Source: Anniella stebbinsi
Lineage: Eukaryota; Chordata; Lepidosauria; Squamata; Anniellidae
NCBI GenBank assembly: GCA_029215795.1
Contig: JARDYH010000003.1
Coordinates: 102,208,609-102,272,608, forward strand
Direction: 5' to 3'
Length of the DNA: 64,000 nucleotides
The notes beneath the pieces are model-generated. The model was not told the origin of the DNA. It made no database searches and saw nothing but the letters and a program-made list of their open reading frames with translations. Positions 23,326-35,170 of the stretch are shown here, piece after piece. The first letter of the stretch is position 1. Every line of letters starts with the position of its first letter. The position numbers and the translations under genes were made by a program.

Positions 23326-23519
23326 AATTTTTTAATGAGACTTCAAAGAGCATTAAACCTCTCGTGAAGAGGCACCCATAGTCATTTCTCACCCTTGTTT
23401 CATTGCATGTCATTGGCTGCTTATGTCAGGACTGGATAGAGAAACATTAAACATCACCTAAGGGTGCATTTGCCCTGTGGTTATTAGGGCCAGGGCACAT
23501 TTGTTTTGGGGGTTCTCTC

Positions 23520-23563
23520 ATTCCTTGCCCCCCCTTACTGGGATTCTGTCTTTTCTGACCCCT
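23520..23563. repeat. Left copy of a local duplication flanking an L2 tail
   Basis: CTTACTGGGATTCTGTC and TTTTCTGACC recur with minor changes at about 23795-23830, on the other side of the L2 3' fragment. Confidence 0.5.
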
Positions 23564-23569
23564 TCCCTT

Positions 23570-23708
23570 GCTAGAATTCTAAGTGTTTTTATTGGTGTTT
23601 TATTGGTATTTTAATGACGTATTGGTTTTATGTGCTTTTAATCACTTTTGTGTATTTTATGTTGATGTTGTTCCCCGCCTCGATCCGGAGGGAGAGGCGG
23701 GTGATAAA

Positions 23709-23756
<48 letters not shown>

Positions 23757-23757
23757 T
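23570..23757 (+). mobile_element. L2-clade (family B) 3' end with (TTA)n tail
   Basis: GTTGTTCCCCGCCTCGATCC and GGAGGGAGAGGCGGG are followed by an (ATT)n tail of about 15 units at 23712-23757. This is the family-B 3' UTR, with the coding region lost by truncation. An open frame of 177 codons crosses it but is not a gene. Confidence 0.85.
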
Positions 23758-23839
23758 TGTCCATCCCTGCTGAAATTCTGCCTCTCCCCATGCCCCACCC
23801 CATTACTGGGATCCTTTCTTTTCTGACCACCTTCCTCCT

Positions 23840-24885
23840 TTCCCTTCTCTTCCTCGTCCAGATTTCTTTACTCCTCGCCACCCCTGTGTCTCTCCCTTTT
23901 TTCTCTTCCCACTTCTGCCAACTCTGCCATTTTCCTCTACCCATCCCCCCCGTTCTGCCTCCTCCAGATTCCCTAATTTCCCTGCCACTCCTCCTTGCCC
24001 CACCCATTTGTTTGCTCCCCCACCGGCGGGTGCTGTCAGAGAGTGTGGTGGGTGCCATTGCACCCAGGGGCATTGTGTGGCCAGCACCTGTCCTCAGTGT
24101 CATGGAGGGGAACTAGATATGCAACTTTAAATTTGGGTGGCAGATGTGCATCTAGTATAAAGTTTGGCCCTGAGTTATTTGCCGCTTCAGGATTACAAAT
24201 TTGTTTCTAATATTCCTTTTTCCAGAATCATGCCCATGATTCTTTTTTTTTGCCATACTGGTTAACACATTTCTCCTGCTTGTTTTACATTAATTTCTCT
24301 TATGTATTTGCTTGGAATTTCCCAGCCTGAAATGTTTGATTTTTGACCATATTTTTTTAACCTTCCTTGATCCCTTTGTTTTGTTTTTCTTACTATTTCT
24401 TACTCCATTGTTCGTGACTTGTTTCAAATTAAGGCCGTCTGGACATTTTAACTACATGCTATTGACCCCCCCCCCCTCCAAATTATGAAATATTTTGTTA
24501 AAACAAGGAGTGATGTAACTTTTGATGCTTGTGGTATACTCCCAACCACTCTCCCTGGCTTGGTATATCATTGCTTTTTATTGTTTTTAATGTTTAATTG
24601 CTGCCCAACATTTGAATGTGAAGTGGGTTGGTGCAGTGCAGGATGAGAGAAATTGTGTCTGGTGTTGCATTTGTCTGAAAGCTGTGTTTTATTACTCTAA
24701 CAGCTTCCATGCACTCACATTGCCTCCTCTACTATCTAGACAAATGCTATTGTAAACTAAGATCATTTTTCTTGCCTACGGCTATGGTCATGTCATTCTC
24801 ACTCTTCTGAATTCCTCCACCAGCTTCCTGTCCTCCTCCTTCTCCTCCTCTGCCTTAAACTTCATGTAACAAGCTTGAAATTCAA
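23840..24885. other. No recognised gene; pyrimidine-rich
   Basis: C/T-rich sequence at 23820-24000, then unique-looking sequence to 24885. No coding domain was recognised. Confidence 0.4.
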
Positions 24886-25088
24886 GCTTCTTGGCTCAGC
24901 ATGGACTGTTAGAGCAGTACGACAATGAAACCAATTACCTAGGGAGGTTGTGGGCTCTCCCACATTAGAGGCCTTCAAGAGGCAGCTGGACAACCATCTG
25001 TCAGGGATGCTTTCAGGTGGATTCCTGCATTGAGCAGGGGATTGGACTCGACGGCCTTATAGGCTCCTTCCAGTTATTGTTTTTCTAA
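24886..25088 (+). mobile_element. CR1 3' end fragment
   Basis: GGCTCTCCCACATTAGAGGC, GGCAGCTGGACAACCATCTG, then GACTCGACGGCCTTATAGGC and CTCCTTCCAG in order. This is the CR1 3' UTR, also seen in antisense at 41757-41960. Confidence 0.85.
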
Positions 25089-25304
25089 GATAATATAAGC
25101 AGCCATAAATCAAGTGGCATTTTTGCCTGGAAAGGCAGGGATAGATAGATAGAAATGCATAAACTCCAGTTCCCAGTATTCCATCACAAAATAGCATAGC
25201 TGAGCATCTCAACATAGGAAGCAGCTGAGAGGGGGCCTCATTGCAGACATTGGGGCTACTAAGAACAATTATTAACCTCACAGTATTATCAAGTTGACTT
25301 CTTT
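25089..25304. other. No recognised feature; short (GATA)n
   Basis: A short GATA run near 25140-25152. Confidence 0.4.
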
Positions 25305-25645
25305 TAGGCTGTTTGCACAACATGACAGCCCACCATGGGTTATATAACCCATGGTGAGACTGGGACGTTTGCGGGGCATAGGTGGTTGCTATTTTGAATA
25401 TGCAGCTCCTGCTCTGGGGTTGTCATGTTGTGCAAACCTAGCGTGTGTGGGTTATGTGAAGGTTAAACAACCTTTGCATAATACATAGGATTATGCAAGG
25501 GTTGTTTAACCTTCACATAACCCATACGTGCTGAGTTCACATGACGTGACAATCCTTGAGTTGGGGTTGGATATGCAATGTGGTCCCCTCAGGCTCTGTA
25601 GCTAAATAACCCATGATGAGCTGTGTTGTGTGGTCCAAACCTGGT
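25305..25645. mobile_element. Foldback DNA element with two nested palindromes
   Basis: A perfect 26-bp palindrome (25331-25356, centre GGTTATATAACC) lies near the left end. A near-perfect 34-bp inverted pair (25449-25482 and 25490-25523, core TGAAGGTTAAACAACC) lies in the middle. The outer words TTTGCACAACATGACAG and TGTTGTGTGGTCCAAACC mirror each other. It is non-coding and probably a MITE. The family was not identified. Confidence 0.55.
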
Positions 25646-25869
25646 CATTATTTTCTCCAATATAAGTGAGTAGTTGCTATTCATTCCTATAGGGAAAAGT
25701 AAAATGCCTCATTGGGGACATAACTGAGATAATGACAAAGTCTCCCCCGCTCATGCTCACACAGTGGGTGCACTACTTCCTCAAGGTATCCTTGAAATAT
25801 GCACCGTCCTTTCACAAACAACTTACCTCATAATGATGGTTGTTTTATTAGAAAATAGTTAAAACAGGA

Positions 25870-26050
25870 AAGCAATAAAAGATTTTCTCGTTCGCAAAGC
25901 CCACTGAAATAAAAATGACTCTCTTTTTAAAAGCCAAACCAACTAGGCCTTGTGGGGCTTCCTAGGCAATGAATTCCACAGAGTGGATGCCCCTCATACA
26001 CTTCAGCCTCACTTTTGAAGGTCGGCAAACTCTGAGCAGGGTCTTGTTTG
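25870..26050 (-). mobile_element. Possible LINE fragment, antisense
   Basis: GGGGCTTCCTAGGCAATGAA and TTCCACAGAGTGGATGCCCC resemble the antisense of the LWNxLP region at the C-terminal end of L2/CR1-type ORF2. It is highly diverged. Confidence 0.35.
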
Positions 26051-26699
26051 ATGCAGAGATGATAGAAGATGGTTTGCCACCTGAGGCAGAAAATCCATAT
26101 TGTGCCTTCCCCAGTGAAAATATAATAATAAACTAAATAATCAAAATTTTATGCTGTTACAAAATCTGCTGCCTGAGGTAAAATACCTTATCTTGCCTCA
26201 GGATAGTGCTGGCTTTCATGAAATTAGCTATCTCTGAGGTATCCTGGATGTAGATAATTTTTGTTAGATTTATTGCAGCGCACTATGATTGAACAGCCTT
26301 TCTTATCCTAGAACTAAAAAAGGAACACAGTTCTGTGTAAACAAAATTCTTATTCTCATTAATAATTTGTCCTTGAGTGATAAATACCATGTTTGTGTTT
26401 GTTTCACGGGTGTCTACAGACCAAGGAGGTGGGATGGTCAAAGCTGAGGGAGAATCAGTTCACTCTGTTAAAAATAATAATGTGAATTAGGTCCTGGTCT
26501 TGGAATGTCAGGGACAGAATGGATGCCATGGGAATGTGCATCACATGAAATACTATGTAGTGTGCTATAGTCTGGATAGGGCTCCTTTTTTGTGAAAGCA
26601 TCTGGCATCCATAAAGCAGTTTCTCTCCCTCTGTCACGCATGCACACATTTTCATACTTCTCAATACTATGATACAAAAAAATTGACCAGGAGTTTCTA
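26051..26699. other. No recognised gene; small inverted words
   Basis: TTGCCACCTGAGGCAGAAAA at 26073 and ATCTGCTGCCTGAGGTAAAA at 26165 form a rough direct/inverted pair. Otherwise unique-looking. Confidence 0.35.
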
Positions 26700-26857
26700 T
26701 GAGAAATGCAGGCCTATCCAGTTTAATTTTAAGATGTTTTTAATAATGTATTTGTTTTTATCTGTTTTAACGGTTTATCTATTTTATTGTTTTATATTTA
26801 TATTTGGTGTTGTTCCCCGCCTCGATCTGGATGGAGAGGCGGGCTAGAAATGAAATA

Positions 26858-26897
<40 letters not shown>
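26700..26897 (+). mobile_element. L2-clade (family B) 3' end with (AAT)n tail
   Basis: TTGTTCCCCGCCTCGATCTG and ATGGAGAGGCGGGCTAG, followed by (AAT)n at 26860-26897. Only the 3' UTR is kept. Confidence 0.85.
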
Positions 26898-27404
26898 TTT
26901 GAAGGGCGTGCTTTCTGGAGCCAGAAGTTGAGTCCCGAAGCTTTTTCAGGAACAGAAAAGGAAGGGGGCTTCTGCCACAGTTTAATATGCATTGTTTTTT
27001 GTGGCTAGGAATAAATAGCAAAGTACATAACAGGGTCAAGGAGAGATGATAAGAATGGCTCCAGAGATAGAAGAATTGGGTTGGCTTCATCCATATTGCT
27101 GGCCGAAGCAAAAATCCTACTGATACAGCTCCCCGATATTCCTGCCCATCATCTTTACTGAGAGATTTAGGTGTGGCAAACTCTGAACACTCCAATCCAC
27201 AGCCCAGAATAGGGCTTGATAGCTGTAGATTTAACTAACAGGTAAATGTGGTTGGGATTGTGATGAAATGGAAGGAGTTAGAAAAACCTGAAGAAGGCTT
27301 TCTTCTGTTTTGTTCCATATAGTAAATCCGTTTATATACAGGATTAAATGCAAGCAGCGAAAAGAATCTGCTGCTTTTGCCTTGCGACTCTATAGTCACA
27401 TGAA
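26898..27404. other. No recognised feature
   Basis: No gene or identifiable repeat was recognised. Confidence 0.4.
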
Positions 27405-27625
27405 ATATTCAACGGAGTCCACCACCTGACACAATAGTCAACGGTTGCGCAGATAGTCAACTCTGCACACCGTTGATTATTTCTGTTGGTTATTTCTGGG
27501 AAATAACCAACCGTTGTATGGAAAAGGCTTACCAGATGACACAGTAGTCAGCGGTGGACTATATAATCAATGGTGGACTATTTAATCAACTGTTGACTAT
27601 TGTGTTGTCTGAACCCAGTCATTAT
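27405..27625. mobile_element. TIR/foldback DNA element (GACAACA family)
   Basis: The left part reads CACCTGACACAATAGTCAAC and the right part reads GTTGACTATTGTGTTGTC followed by TGAACCCAG, an inverse match. Inner copies of ATAGTCAAC and GGTTATTTC are inverted as well. Same family as 3816-4010 and 4255-4835. Confidence 0.6.
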
Positions 27626-29179
27626 TTAGCCTCTTTGGTTGCGAAGATATGCTTAAAAGTGTAGGAATACTTGAAGAAACTTCAAAAGATCTCCAGTGGT
27701 GAGATTCAGTGCCTTGCATAGCTCCTTTCTTGCTTCTCTCTATGGGTAGCAAAAGCAGAATAAATTATACAAATGTATATAAAAAAGAAATGCATTGTTT
27801 TTTTGCATTTTGTCATGTAAACACTTAGCAAAAGACATGATTTTAATTCTACATAAACGTTAGTTCTACAATAAACTCATCATATTGGTGGTGAAATAAT
27901 ATTGCTGGGAAGTAAGCCTTGTTGGTTGTAAACACTTTCCAGCAATGTCCCTGACCACCTGTGGTGTGTGAAAATAGTTGATCATGCGATGGCCTTCCAT
28001 ATACAGCAGCAGCTGTTGCTAATAACTTTCTGTGTATTTAGACATGTAAATAGCCCCAGTAGGAGTTAATAACACTTCTGTGTATCAACACTGTTACTGT
28101 TCCTCTTGAAAAATTGAATACAAGATCCAGTTATTTTGATTGATGTCTTGTTTATCACATACAGTAACACTATGGTCCCCCCTTCTCTTAATGTGGTGAT
28201 GCTTAAGTCCACCTAAATTGTTGAGACCTACCTACCAATCCTTTACATTTTATTAAGGTCTAGTTGTACCTGAACCTTTTTCTGAGCTGGAATATAGAAA
28301 CTAGCATGTTGGAAAGAAGGCTAGTTTAGAATCTTGGCCCTGACTTGCTAGTTTTCTATGCAGAAATGGGTGTGCATGTATGTGCAGCTATCTCTCCATC
28401 TCTCCATCTCTATCTGTATTTGCTTGTGAGGCCTCAAAAGAAAATATGTCGAAATTGGGGGTGGGGGGAAATCAATCAGGTAGATCCCAGAACCTGGAGG
28501 ACATAAACACACTGTTTGTTCTTGCAGAACAATTACAACAGAATAAGATCAGCGGCATTATAACCTTGTATTTCCAGAATAGTTCCTGGGTCGTGGAATG
28601 CACATGACTTAATGATTTATCAACTAAGATAGCATCATGACCTGTACCCCACATAGAAACCTGTAAAGGCCAAATTACACACTCTTTGGTTGAGTACAGT
28701 TTTTCCTCCCACTAATTGTCAACTTGGGAGAGGGGGGAATCTGGATCAGGATCCTACTGTGGGGATGGAGGGCTTAAATCCATTGTCCTCTCCTGTAGTC
28801 CTGATCCATATTGGGGCACCACATCTTCAATTTGCTTTGCAAAAAAGGGGTATAAGCTAGAGTCTTTAGAATACTGGGAGAAAAGTGTCGCCATTCTCTC
28901 CACATAAAACCTCCCCATCCAGTAGCAGTTTTTGTTGGAACCTTCCTTCTGTGGAAGAACTGAAGAAGCAGAACAGTGTTTCCTATCTGGAATGACTTTA
29001 GAGAAAGACTAGTGCTGTGAGTGCCGCTGATGGCACATTACTGCTGAGTGCAGTTCTGGAGGGGCACAGCCAGAGGGCCAAGGTCAGACTTTAGTTGTGG
29101 ATTTCATCTATGAACTATTGATTTTTGTGTGAAGAACATGTAAACACGTAATCAAGCTATGATACACCAAAATGTATAG
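27626..29179. other. No recognised feature
   Basis: About 1.5 kb without a recognised gene or repeat. Confidence 0.4.
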
Positions 29180-29770
29180 TGATTAGTTATAATAAGGAAT
29201 GATGAACTGAATTGTGATTTAGAAAGTTATGTTTATTTATTACAGAATAGGAAAAATATGATGAATTTATGATTTATTAACTGCTTATCTTAAATGAATT
29301 TAAATTAATTATATTTAATGAGAAATCAGTTACCTAGAAATACTTAAGGAAAACATCAAATGTTTATGGACAGAGTCAACTTGAAAAATTTAGAGCAATG
29401 TTTGGTAAATACGGGACGAAAAGCAGGATGATAAAATTGGAAGAAATATGTCAGTATTGACAGCTGATGTTATATTAATTTCCCAAATGAATTAAACATT
29501 TCTGAAGACAGTGCCAATAAAAAAACAAAAGAGCATAATAAATTAGATGAAAAATATGGTAAAATAGTAACTTTTTTAACACAGACATTTATTGTAACAA
29601 ATATGCAAAATGAAACCAAATTAATATTCAGATGAACATTACTTTGAAATATATTATTCCAGAGAAAAATGAAAAGTGATACAAGAAAGGTAAAAATAAT
29701 TGGTTTAAAAAATAAGTAGAATTAAATAATCATAATGCTAAATTAGAGGACGTGCAAGAATTAATCAATG
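29180..29770. other. Strongly AT-rich block
   Basis: A 0.6-kb block made almost wholly of A and T rich words such as TTATGATTTATTAACTGC and TTTAAATTAATTATATTTAA. No ORF, repeat unit or terminal structure was recognised. Confidence 0.5.
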
Positions 29771-30238
29771 AGATTTAAGTAAATCTTTACTAAATTCCTA
29801 TTAATTTCAATGGGCCCTACTCTAAGCATGACTAAATTCAGATCCATTACATAGGTATAAAAATTGATATGACAGTTATTTTCTCTTCCTTCCTGTTATG
29901 GGATGTGTGTGTTTGTGTATTTGCCTTCACTCTGGACCACCATGTAGCAGATGTGGTTGGGGACTGTGGAGCCATGGTGTCCCCCAGCCCACCCACACTA
30001 TGCTCCTAATTCACCCCGCCTTTTACTTCTTCCAATGTTGGAGCTCCAGTGCTGGAGAAATAACTTTCTGCAGGGGCAGAACTCTCTTCAGGGCCTGGGA
30101 GGGGGAATCCAAGACCTGTTATATCAAAATGCCGGCATTGCCACATTAGTGAAACTCAAAAGTAATCTCAGTGCTAGAGGAATGGATATCTACAGTTTTG
30201 GAGAGTTTGTTTATTGAAAGGCTGTACCATCTGTCGGA
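29771..30238. other. No recognised gene; possible short repeat words
   Basis: TTAATTTCAATGGGCCCTAC at 29801-29820 resembles the short dispersed family at 14045. The rest is unique-looking. Confidence 0.35.
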
Positions 30239-30240
30239 AA

Positions 30241-30262
30241 AGGTATGTATGTATGTATGTAT
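30241..30262. repeat. (GTAT)n microsatellite
   Basis: About five tetranucleotide units. Confidence 0.85.
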
Positions 30263-30784
30263 TTTGTAGAGAGGAATTCTACAAAAAGAATACAAAATCC
30301 AGAAAGATAAAGGTCTATACTTATTGACAAAGTGTTATGCAATAATCATACATACCAGAAAATTTCATTTTTGTTGCTTAATTATTTTATAACAATTATT
30401 GTAGATTTGCTTTCTCTTCTTTTACCCCTTTTTAAAATGCAATGGAGTACTACTGCTTTTCATCACCTGGTATACTGTGAAGTACCATTGCTTGTATTGC
30501 CATGGAGTGTGGAAAGAGTCTAATTAGTGTGTTTCACCATACATTCATTGATGTATATTAAAAGGTTCCCTTAATGTTGTAAGACTGATATATAATTGTA
30601 TTTCTCAATGTTCTTTAATAGGTTTATACTTCTCAGAGAGGCACATTTTACATCACCTAGCAGAATTTCATCTGCTCATAGTTTCCTTCCAAGGACCTTG
30701 ATTGCAAATATTTAAATTCCCAACTAATACTTTTTCTCTCCCTCTTTTTTCCATTCCTTTCCTGACATTGTTTTCTTGTACCCC

Positions 30785-30807
30785 TTCCTTCCTTCCTTCC
30801 TTCCTTC

Positions 30808-30845
<38 letters not shown>

Positions 30846-30846
30846 G
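30785..30846. repeat. (TTCC)n(TTTC)n microsatellite
   Basis: Six or seven TTCC units pass into about nine TTTC units. Confidence 0.95.
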
Positions 30847-32044
30847 GCTCTGCATTTTAAAAATTCCTTCTCATTTGCCCTCATGTGTTCCAAATTAATG
30901 TGATTTCTCTCTGTTCCCCCACCCCAACATTTCTTTTCTGTCCTCAATATTTTTGTCATGTAGACTGAGTTTATTTTTTTGCTTTCAAAACTTTTGACTA
31001 TGATCCTCACACCACTATATTATAATGACACTGAAATCTCTATAAAGCAAGATGCCAGTTTTAAAATAAATAAAACAAAACAAAATAAGGCTATGGTTGG
31101 CAAGCTAATTTCCTGCAGAGTCTATTCTCACATGCAAGGATTACATTTCTTCTATTATTTTCCTCCCAAATGTTCAGTGTTGTGCAAAATGCTTTTTTTT
31201 TAAAAAACAAAACAGCTTTGAGTTCAGATTTTAATAGGAGTGTTGGAAGTGGTGAAATTGCTGCTCTACATGTACAGTGATGGCAGGGTGATTAAAATTG
31301 ATGGGATCTAAACTCTGAGAGTGTTGAATGGCAGGAGAGAACAGGGCCAACACCAGTGCTCAACAAAAGGTAGGGAAAGGGTGCTAGGAGAAAAGAGAGA
31401 CAAAAAGTAAGAGAGGGCTGTCCAGCAGTGGAGAGCGGCATAGTTAATGTTGGGGGTGGGGGGAGAATGACCTACTCAGTGTGCAGCCGATTCCTAGGCT
31501 CTGCTCTGTAGGCAACACCCAGTAGATTCAGGTTGCTTCACGACAGGGCTATATCTCACTACAGTGCATGAGAAAACGTCTGCGGAGCTGTGTGGGGCAT
31601 TGTTACAGCTCCAAGGCATCATGCACAGAGAGAGAGATAGAGTCGGGGAGGGGGCTCAACATGGGCTCCATGCAAAAGCTAAAAATGGGAGGTTCTCTCT
31701 CTTAAAGCTATATACACACAGCGAACCACCTCTAGTCCTTAATAAATTGCACTGCTGCTACAATAAAATTCACAGCCCCATCTGCATTTTCCTAAAACAC
31801 TAACATACCAAGAGACTGGCTAACAACACTGGACTGCAGTTCAGGGTTGTCTTAACACTACTCTAACACATACACCGCCCTCAAAGTGGGAATAATAAAC
31901 ACTGGGCTAATTTGCAGGATTGGTGTAACTCACACTTTCTCAGTCATAGTCCTGCCTTTTGCAATATGGGTATAATAATAATGAACTTTATCTGTCAAGG
32001 TAATTTTTAAAACTGAGAAAATTAACAAGACCTGAATTAGAAAT
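30847..32044. other. No recognised feature
   Basis: About 1.2 kb with no recognised gene or repeat. Confidence 0.4.
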
Positions 32045-33800
32045 ATAGGTGTGCACATTAGGGTGTGCACCCAAGGAATATTTTTTTTAGGTGAACATTT
32101 ATTGAATACTAGCTGATATGCTTGGGTCCGTGAATAATATTTATAACATTTATTTGATAAATAATAAATGTCTCTGCAACTTATTCATCTTAGGATTGGT
32201 TGGGTTTTTTAAAGTTTGGTTGAGTTAGTAAATTGTCGTGTTAGAATCAATGGAAAATTGTGTTAATAAGAACTGTATTTTAAATTAGAGCTTCGCGATA
32301 AACCACATTTTTTGGTTTACCTGAAATGCCTACACCTCCCATCATGCCTTGGCTGGAGCAGTCGTCTAAACTTCAAAAACGATCAGGACACACAACATCC
32401 TTTCTACCAGCTAAAAAAGATGCAAATCTAAAAATATTTTTCAAAATAGACCCAACATTGCCTAGATATCTGAATAACATATAGTAGGGAAGTGGATCTC
32501 AGTGGATGTAGGGAACTGTTGTATACATATGCTCTGAAGTTATTATTATGAAAAGAGGAAAGCATCCAGGACACAGGCCAGTGCTAGGCATGTGAGGTAA
32601 CTTTAAAACAAATTAAATTAGCTTCTCCCACCTCCTAACCCTCAATGCATGGCCAGGGCTGCCTTGCAGCTGTAATCATGATTTTCCTTGTCCCTCACAG
32701 AAAACAAAAGCTACAACTCCTGGCATGCCTTTTGCTGTGGTACCCGACTTGCCCAATGGGAGTCCTGCTGCTGAAGCTCATGGGAAGTGAAGTCTGGCTG
32801 AGCCACTTCACACTACACTGAGGGAGCTGGCTGGCTGGCTCATGGGTAGCTTGGCCATTGCCGTCAGTGACAGGCCCAGAGCTGTGTCCTCCGTCCCGTC
32901 TATTCCTGATGGTACCTAGTAACCAAGGCAGCTAGCCCAGGCACTCTCCCTTCATGGCGAGTACTTCCAGATGATGGCCGCCAAAGCCCGATAAGTCTTC
33001 CCTCCCACCCAAGGCATGCTGGAGTTTTGACAGATAAAAGAAGGCAGGGGAGGGGATGCAATTGACAGTTCAAGCCTCTGTGGAAAAACATTTGTAACTT
33101 TTAATCTAAAAAATTTGTAGCCACCAAATGCCTGGACCTATCTTTCTGAAATTTCTCACAGATACCTACCCCTAACCCATCTACAAAGTGAGCAACTTTC
33201 AGACTTCTAACTTTTAAAATAAAAAAGTTATAGGCGTTTCTTTCCTCATTGTTTCAAAAATACCTTGCCACTACATGCCTGGAACTATCTTTCTGAAATT
33301 TCTCACACATATCAAGCAAAGTGTTACCTGTAATGTGCCCAAGTTTCCTGTTTGTATCTTTAAAAATAAAAAAGTTAAAGGCATAACTGTATTTACCCCA
33401 CTGCTACCCATTTTTCTAAAATTAATTGCCACACAAGGCAAGCACCTATGTTTCTGAAATTTCACACACATGAGTCCCAACATACCACCTGCAATGTGGT
33501 AAAGTTTCATGTGTGGAACATTAAAAATGAAAAAGTTATAGACATTCCTGGTTGATTATTAAAAAAATCATTGCTACAAAATGCCTGCACCAATCTTTCT
33601 GAAAGTACTCACAGATACCTATCCCTAACCCATCTACAAAGTGCCCAAGTTACATCCTTCTATCTTTAGAAATGAAAAAGTTAGAGGCATTTTTGTAACA
33701 CAATACTAGGCTATGGTTAAAAGCATTCAAAATGGCATCCAATTTTCCAATATTTTCCTATCCGGATTGGGTCCTATCGGATAAGATCGGATGGTTCATT
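32045..33800. mobile_element. Old DNA element relic, TAGGTGTGCA start, with tandem units
   Basis: The left end, TAGGTGTGCACATTAGGGTG, resembles the TAGGGATGTGCA hAT ends. The right part near 33730-33790 has AAAATGGCATCCAATTTTCC and CCTATCGGATAAGATCGGAT, like the interior of that family. In between lie the tandem units annotated separately. The right terminus is not clear, and a MITE sits at that edge. No transposase frame was seen. Confidence 0.4.
33095..33705. repeat. Four diverged ~150-bp tandem units
   Basis: Units start near 33111, 33263, 33420 and 33565. Each has a TTGCCAC-like start, ATGCCTGxACC(T/A)ATCTTTCTG, AAATTTCTCACAGATA, then CCCAAGTTxCxTC and finally AAAATGAAAAAGTTATAGGC. Spacing is close to 150 bp. 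The repeated order of words shows tandem origin with strong divergence. Confidence 0.7.
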
Positions 33801-33804
33801 TTAT

Positions 33805-34107
33805 TAGGGTGACCAGATAAAATCCAGGTCAGGGCTCATGTAACTTTAACAGTTGTAGAGAAAAGGGAATTTCAGCCAATGTCATTTGTATGCAATTAGT
33901 TCCTGGTGAAATTCCCTCATCATCACAACAGTTAAAGTTGCAGGGGCCCTGCCTTCTTAGTATAGTGCCTGCACCTTTAACTGTTGTGATGAAGAGGGAA
34001 TTTCACCAGGAACTAATTGCATACAAATGACACTGGCTGAAATTCCCTTTTCTCTACAACTGTTAAAGTTATATGAGCCCTGACCTGGATTTTATCTGGT
34101 CAGCCTA
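33805..34107 (+). mobile_element. hAT-type palindromic MITE, copy 4
   Basis: A 303-bp copy with ends TAGGGTGACCAG and CTGGTCAGCCTA. Flanking ATTTTAT on both sides supports an 8-bp duplication with one mismatch. The central segment is shortened by about 17 bp compared with copies 2 and 3, so CCTTCTT runs directly into AGTATAGTGCC. This removes the inner GGTCACTCTA word. Confidence 0.85.
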
Positions 34108-34189
34108 ATTTTATAGCTTACCTTTCCTCTGTATGCCTTCCTCAGGACTGAGCTATACTTTCTGGTTAGTAATTGCCATGCTGTTTTTA

Positions 34190-34305
34190 AAAATGTAATT
34201 TTTAATGTGTTTTATTCTGTTTTTATTCTTTTATTCTTATTATTCAAATCTTTGGATGGGAAGTGGTATATAAATATTGTAAATAAGTAAATAAAGTTAA
34301 AAGTA
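34190..34305 (+). mobile_element. L2-like 3' end fragment
   Basis: TTTGGATGGGAAGTGGTATA then TAAATATTGTAAATAAGTAA, matching the diverged family-A 3' box and tail. Confidence 0.55.
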
Positions 34306-35044
34306 ACCATTCTATTTTCCTATTTTATTTTTAAGTCCGTACATATCATTTCCCCCCTAAATATTTGTTATCACCTAGTTAACTACAGGAAATGTAACAA
34401 CAACAACACTTTACACTCAAAGCATTTTATGTATTCAAAGCACTTTTACCTGCCTTTTCTCAGTAACCTGTATACCAACTATGTAAGGTTGAAGACAAGC
34501 AATCATTCTAAAGTGTGATGGAAGTGTTTGGGGCACATACTTGCTGCATTCCAACCACATTTACGATGAAGACAGATGTACAACATTTGTTGTCCTGGAA
34601 ACAAATGCCTGGAAATGCAGCAAATGTATCTTGAAGCCACTTCCATAACACTTTAGACTATCTTCCTGTCTTCACCCTAAGATAAGTCAGCATTATTATC
34701 CTCATTGCCAAGGTTGGGGATGTCAGTCAGTCTGGAGGGAAGCTGGTTAATACAGCACTTATTTCCTGCTATTCCTCCCACAGGTCCTATCCTGGGCCAT
34801 ATGTATGTGCCCTCAGATTCCTCTTTGGCTGCATTTGCCATGCCCCCTAAATAGCAGCATTGCCAATTGTATATGCCCATTTCCCCACTGCCAAGTCTTG
34901 CAAGGTTTGCAAATCCCCCTATTCCCTTAGGAATGACATTGCCAGCTATACCCCAACCTCTACCCAAGCTACAAACTTTTGCCAGGGCACATACTCCCTG
35001 CTTTCCACCACCACCACCCCAGTAGAATCTCTTATGCTACACCC
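34306..35044. other. No recognised gene
   Basis: Weak MIR-like words such as TATCCTCATTGCC and AAAGCACTTTTACCT are visible, but no confident repeat or gene. Confidence 0.3.
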
Positions 35045-35170
35045 ATATTGCAGATGAGGCTTAGGAAGGGAGGGAGGTGACAAGCCTGAGGAAATCACTT
35101 ATCTAAGGCCACTGAGGCTATGATGAGCATTGAATGAGGGACTTCCTGGCTCACAGATCACACTCAGCCA
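35045..35170 (-). mobile_element. MIR-like SINE, antisense
   Basis: TTGCAGATGAGGCTTAGG, AGGAAATCACTTATCTAAGG and CCACTGAGGCTATGA follow the order of the MIR core in reverse complement. Diverged. Confidence 0.5.

Noticed and set aside
23583..24116. 177-codon open frame
   Set aside because: It crosses an L2 3' UTR and an (ATT)n array giving poly-Ile, with no domain.
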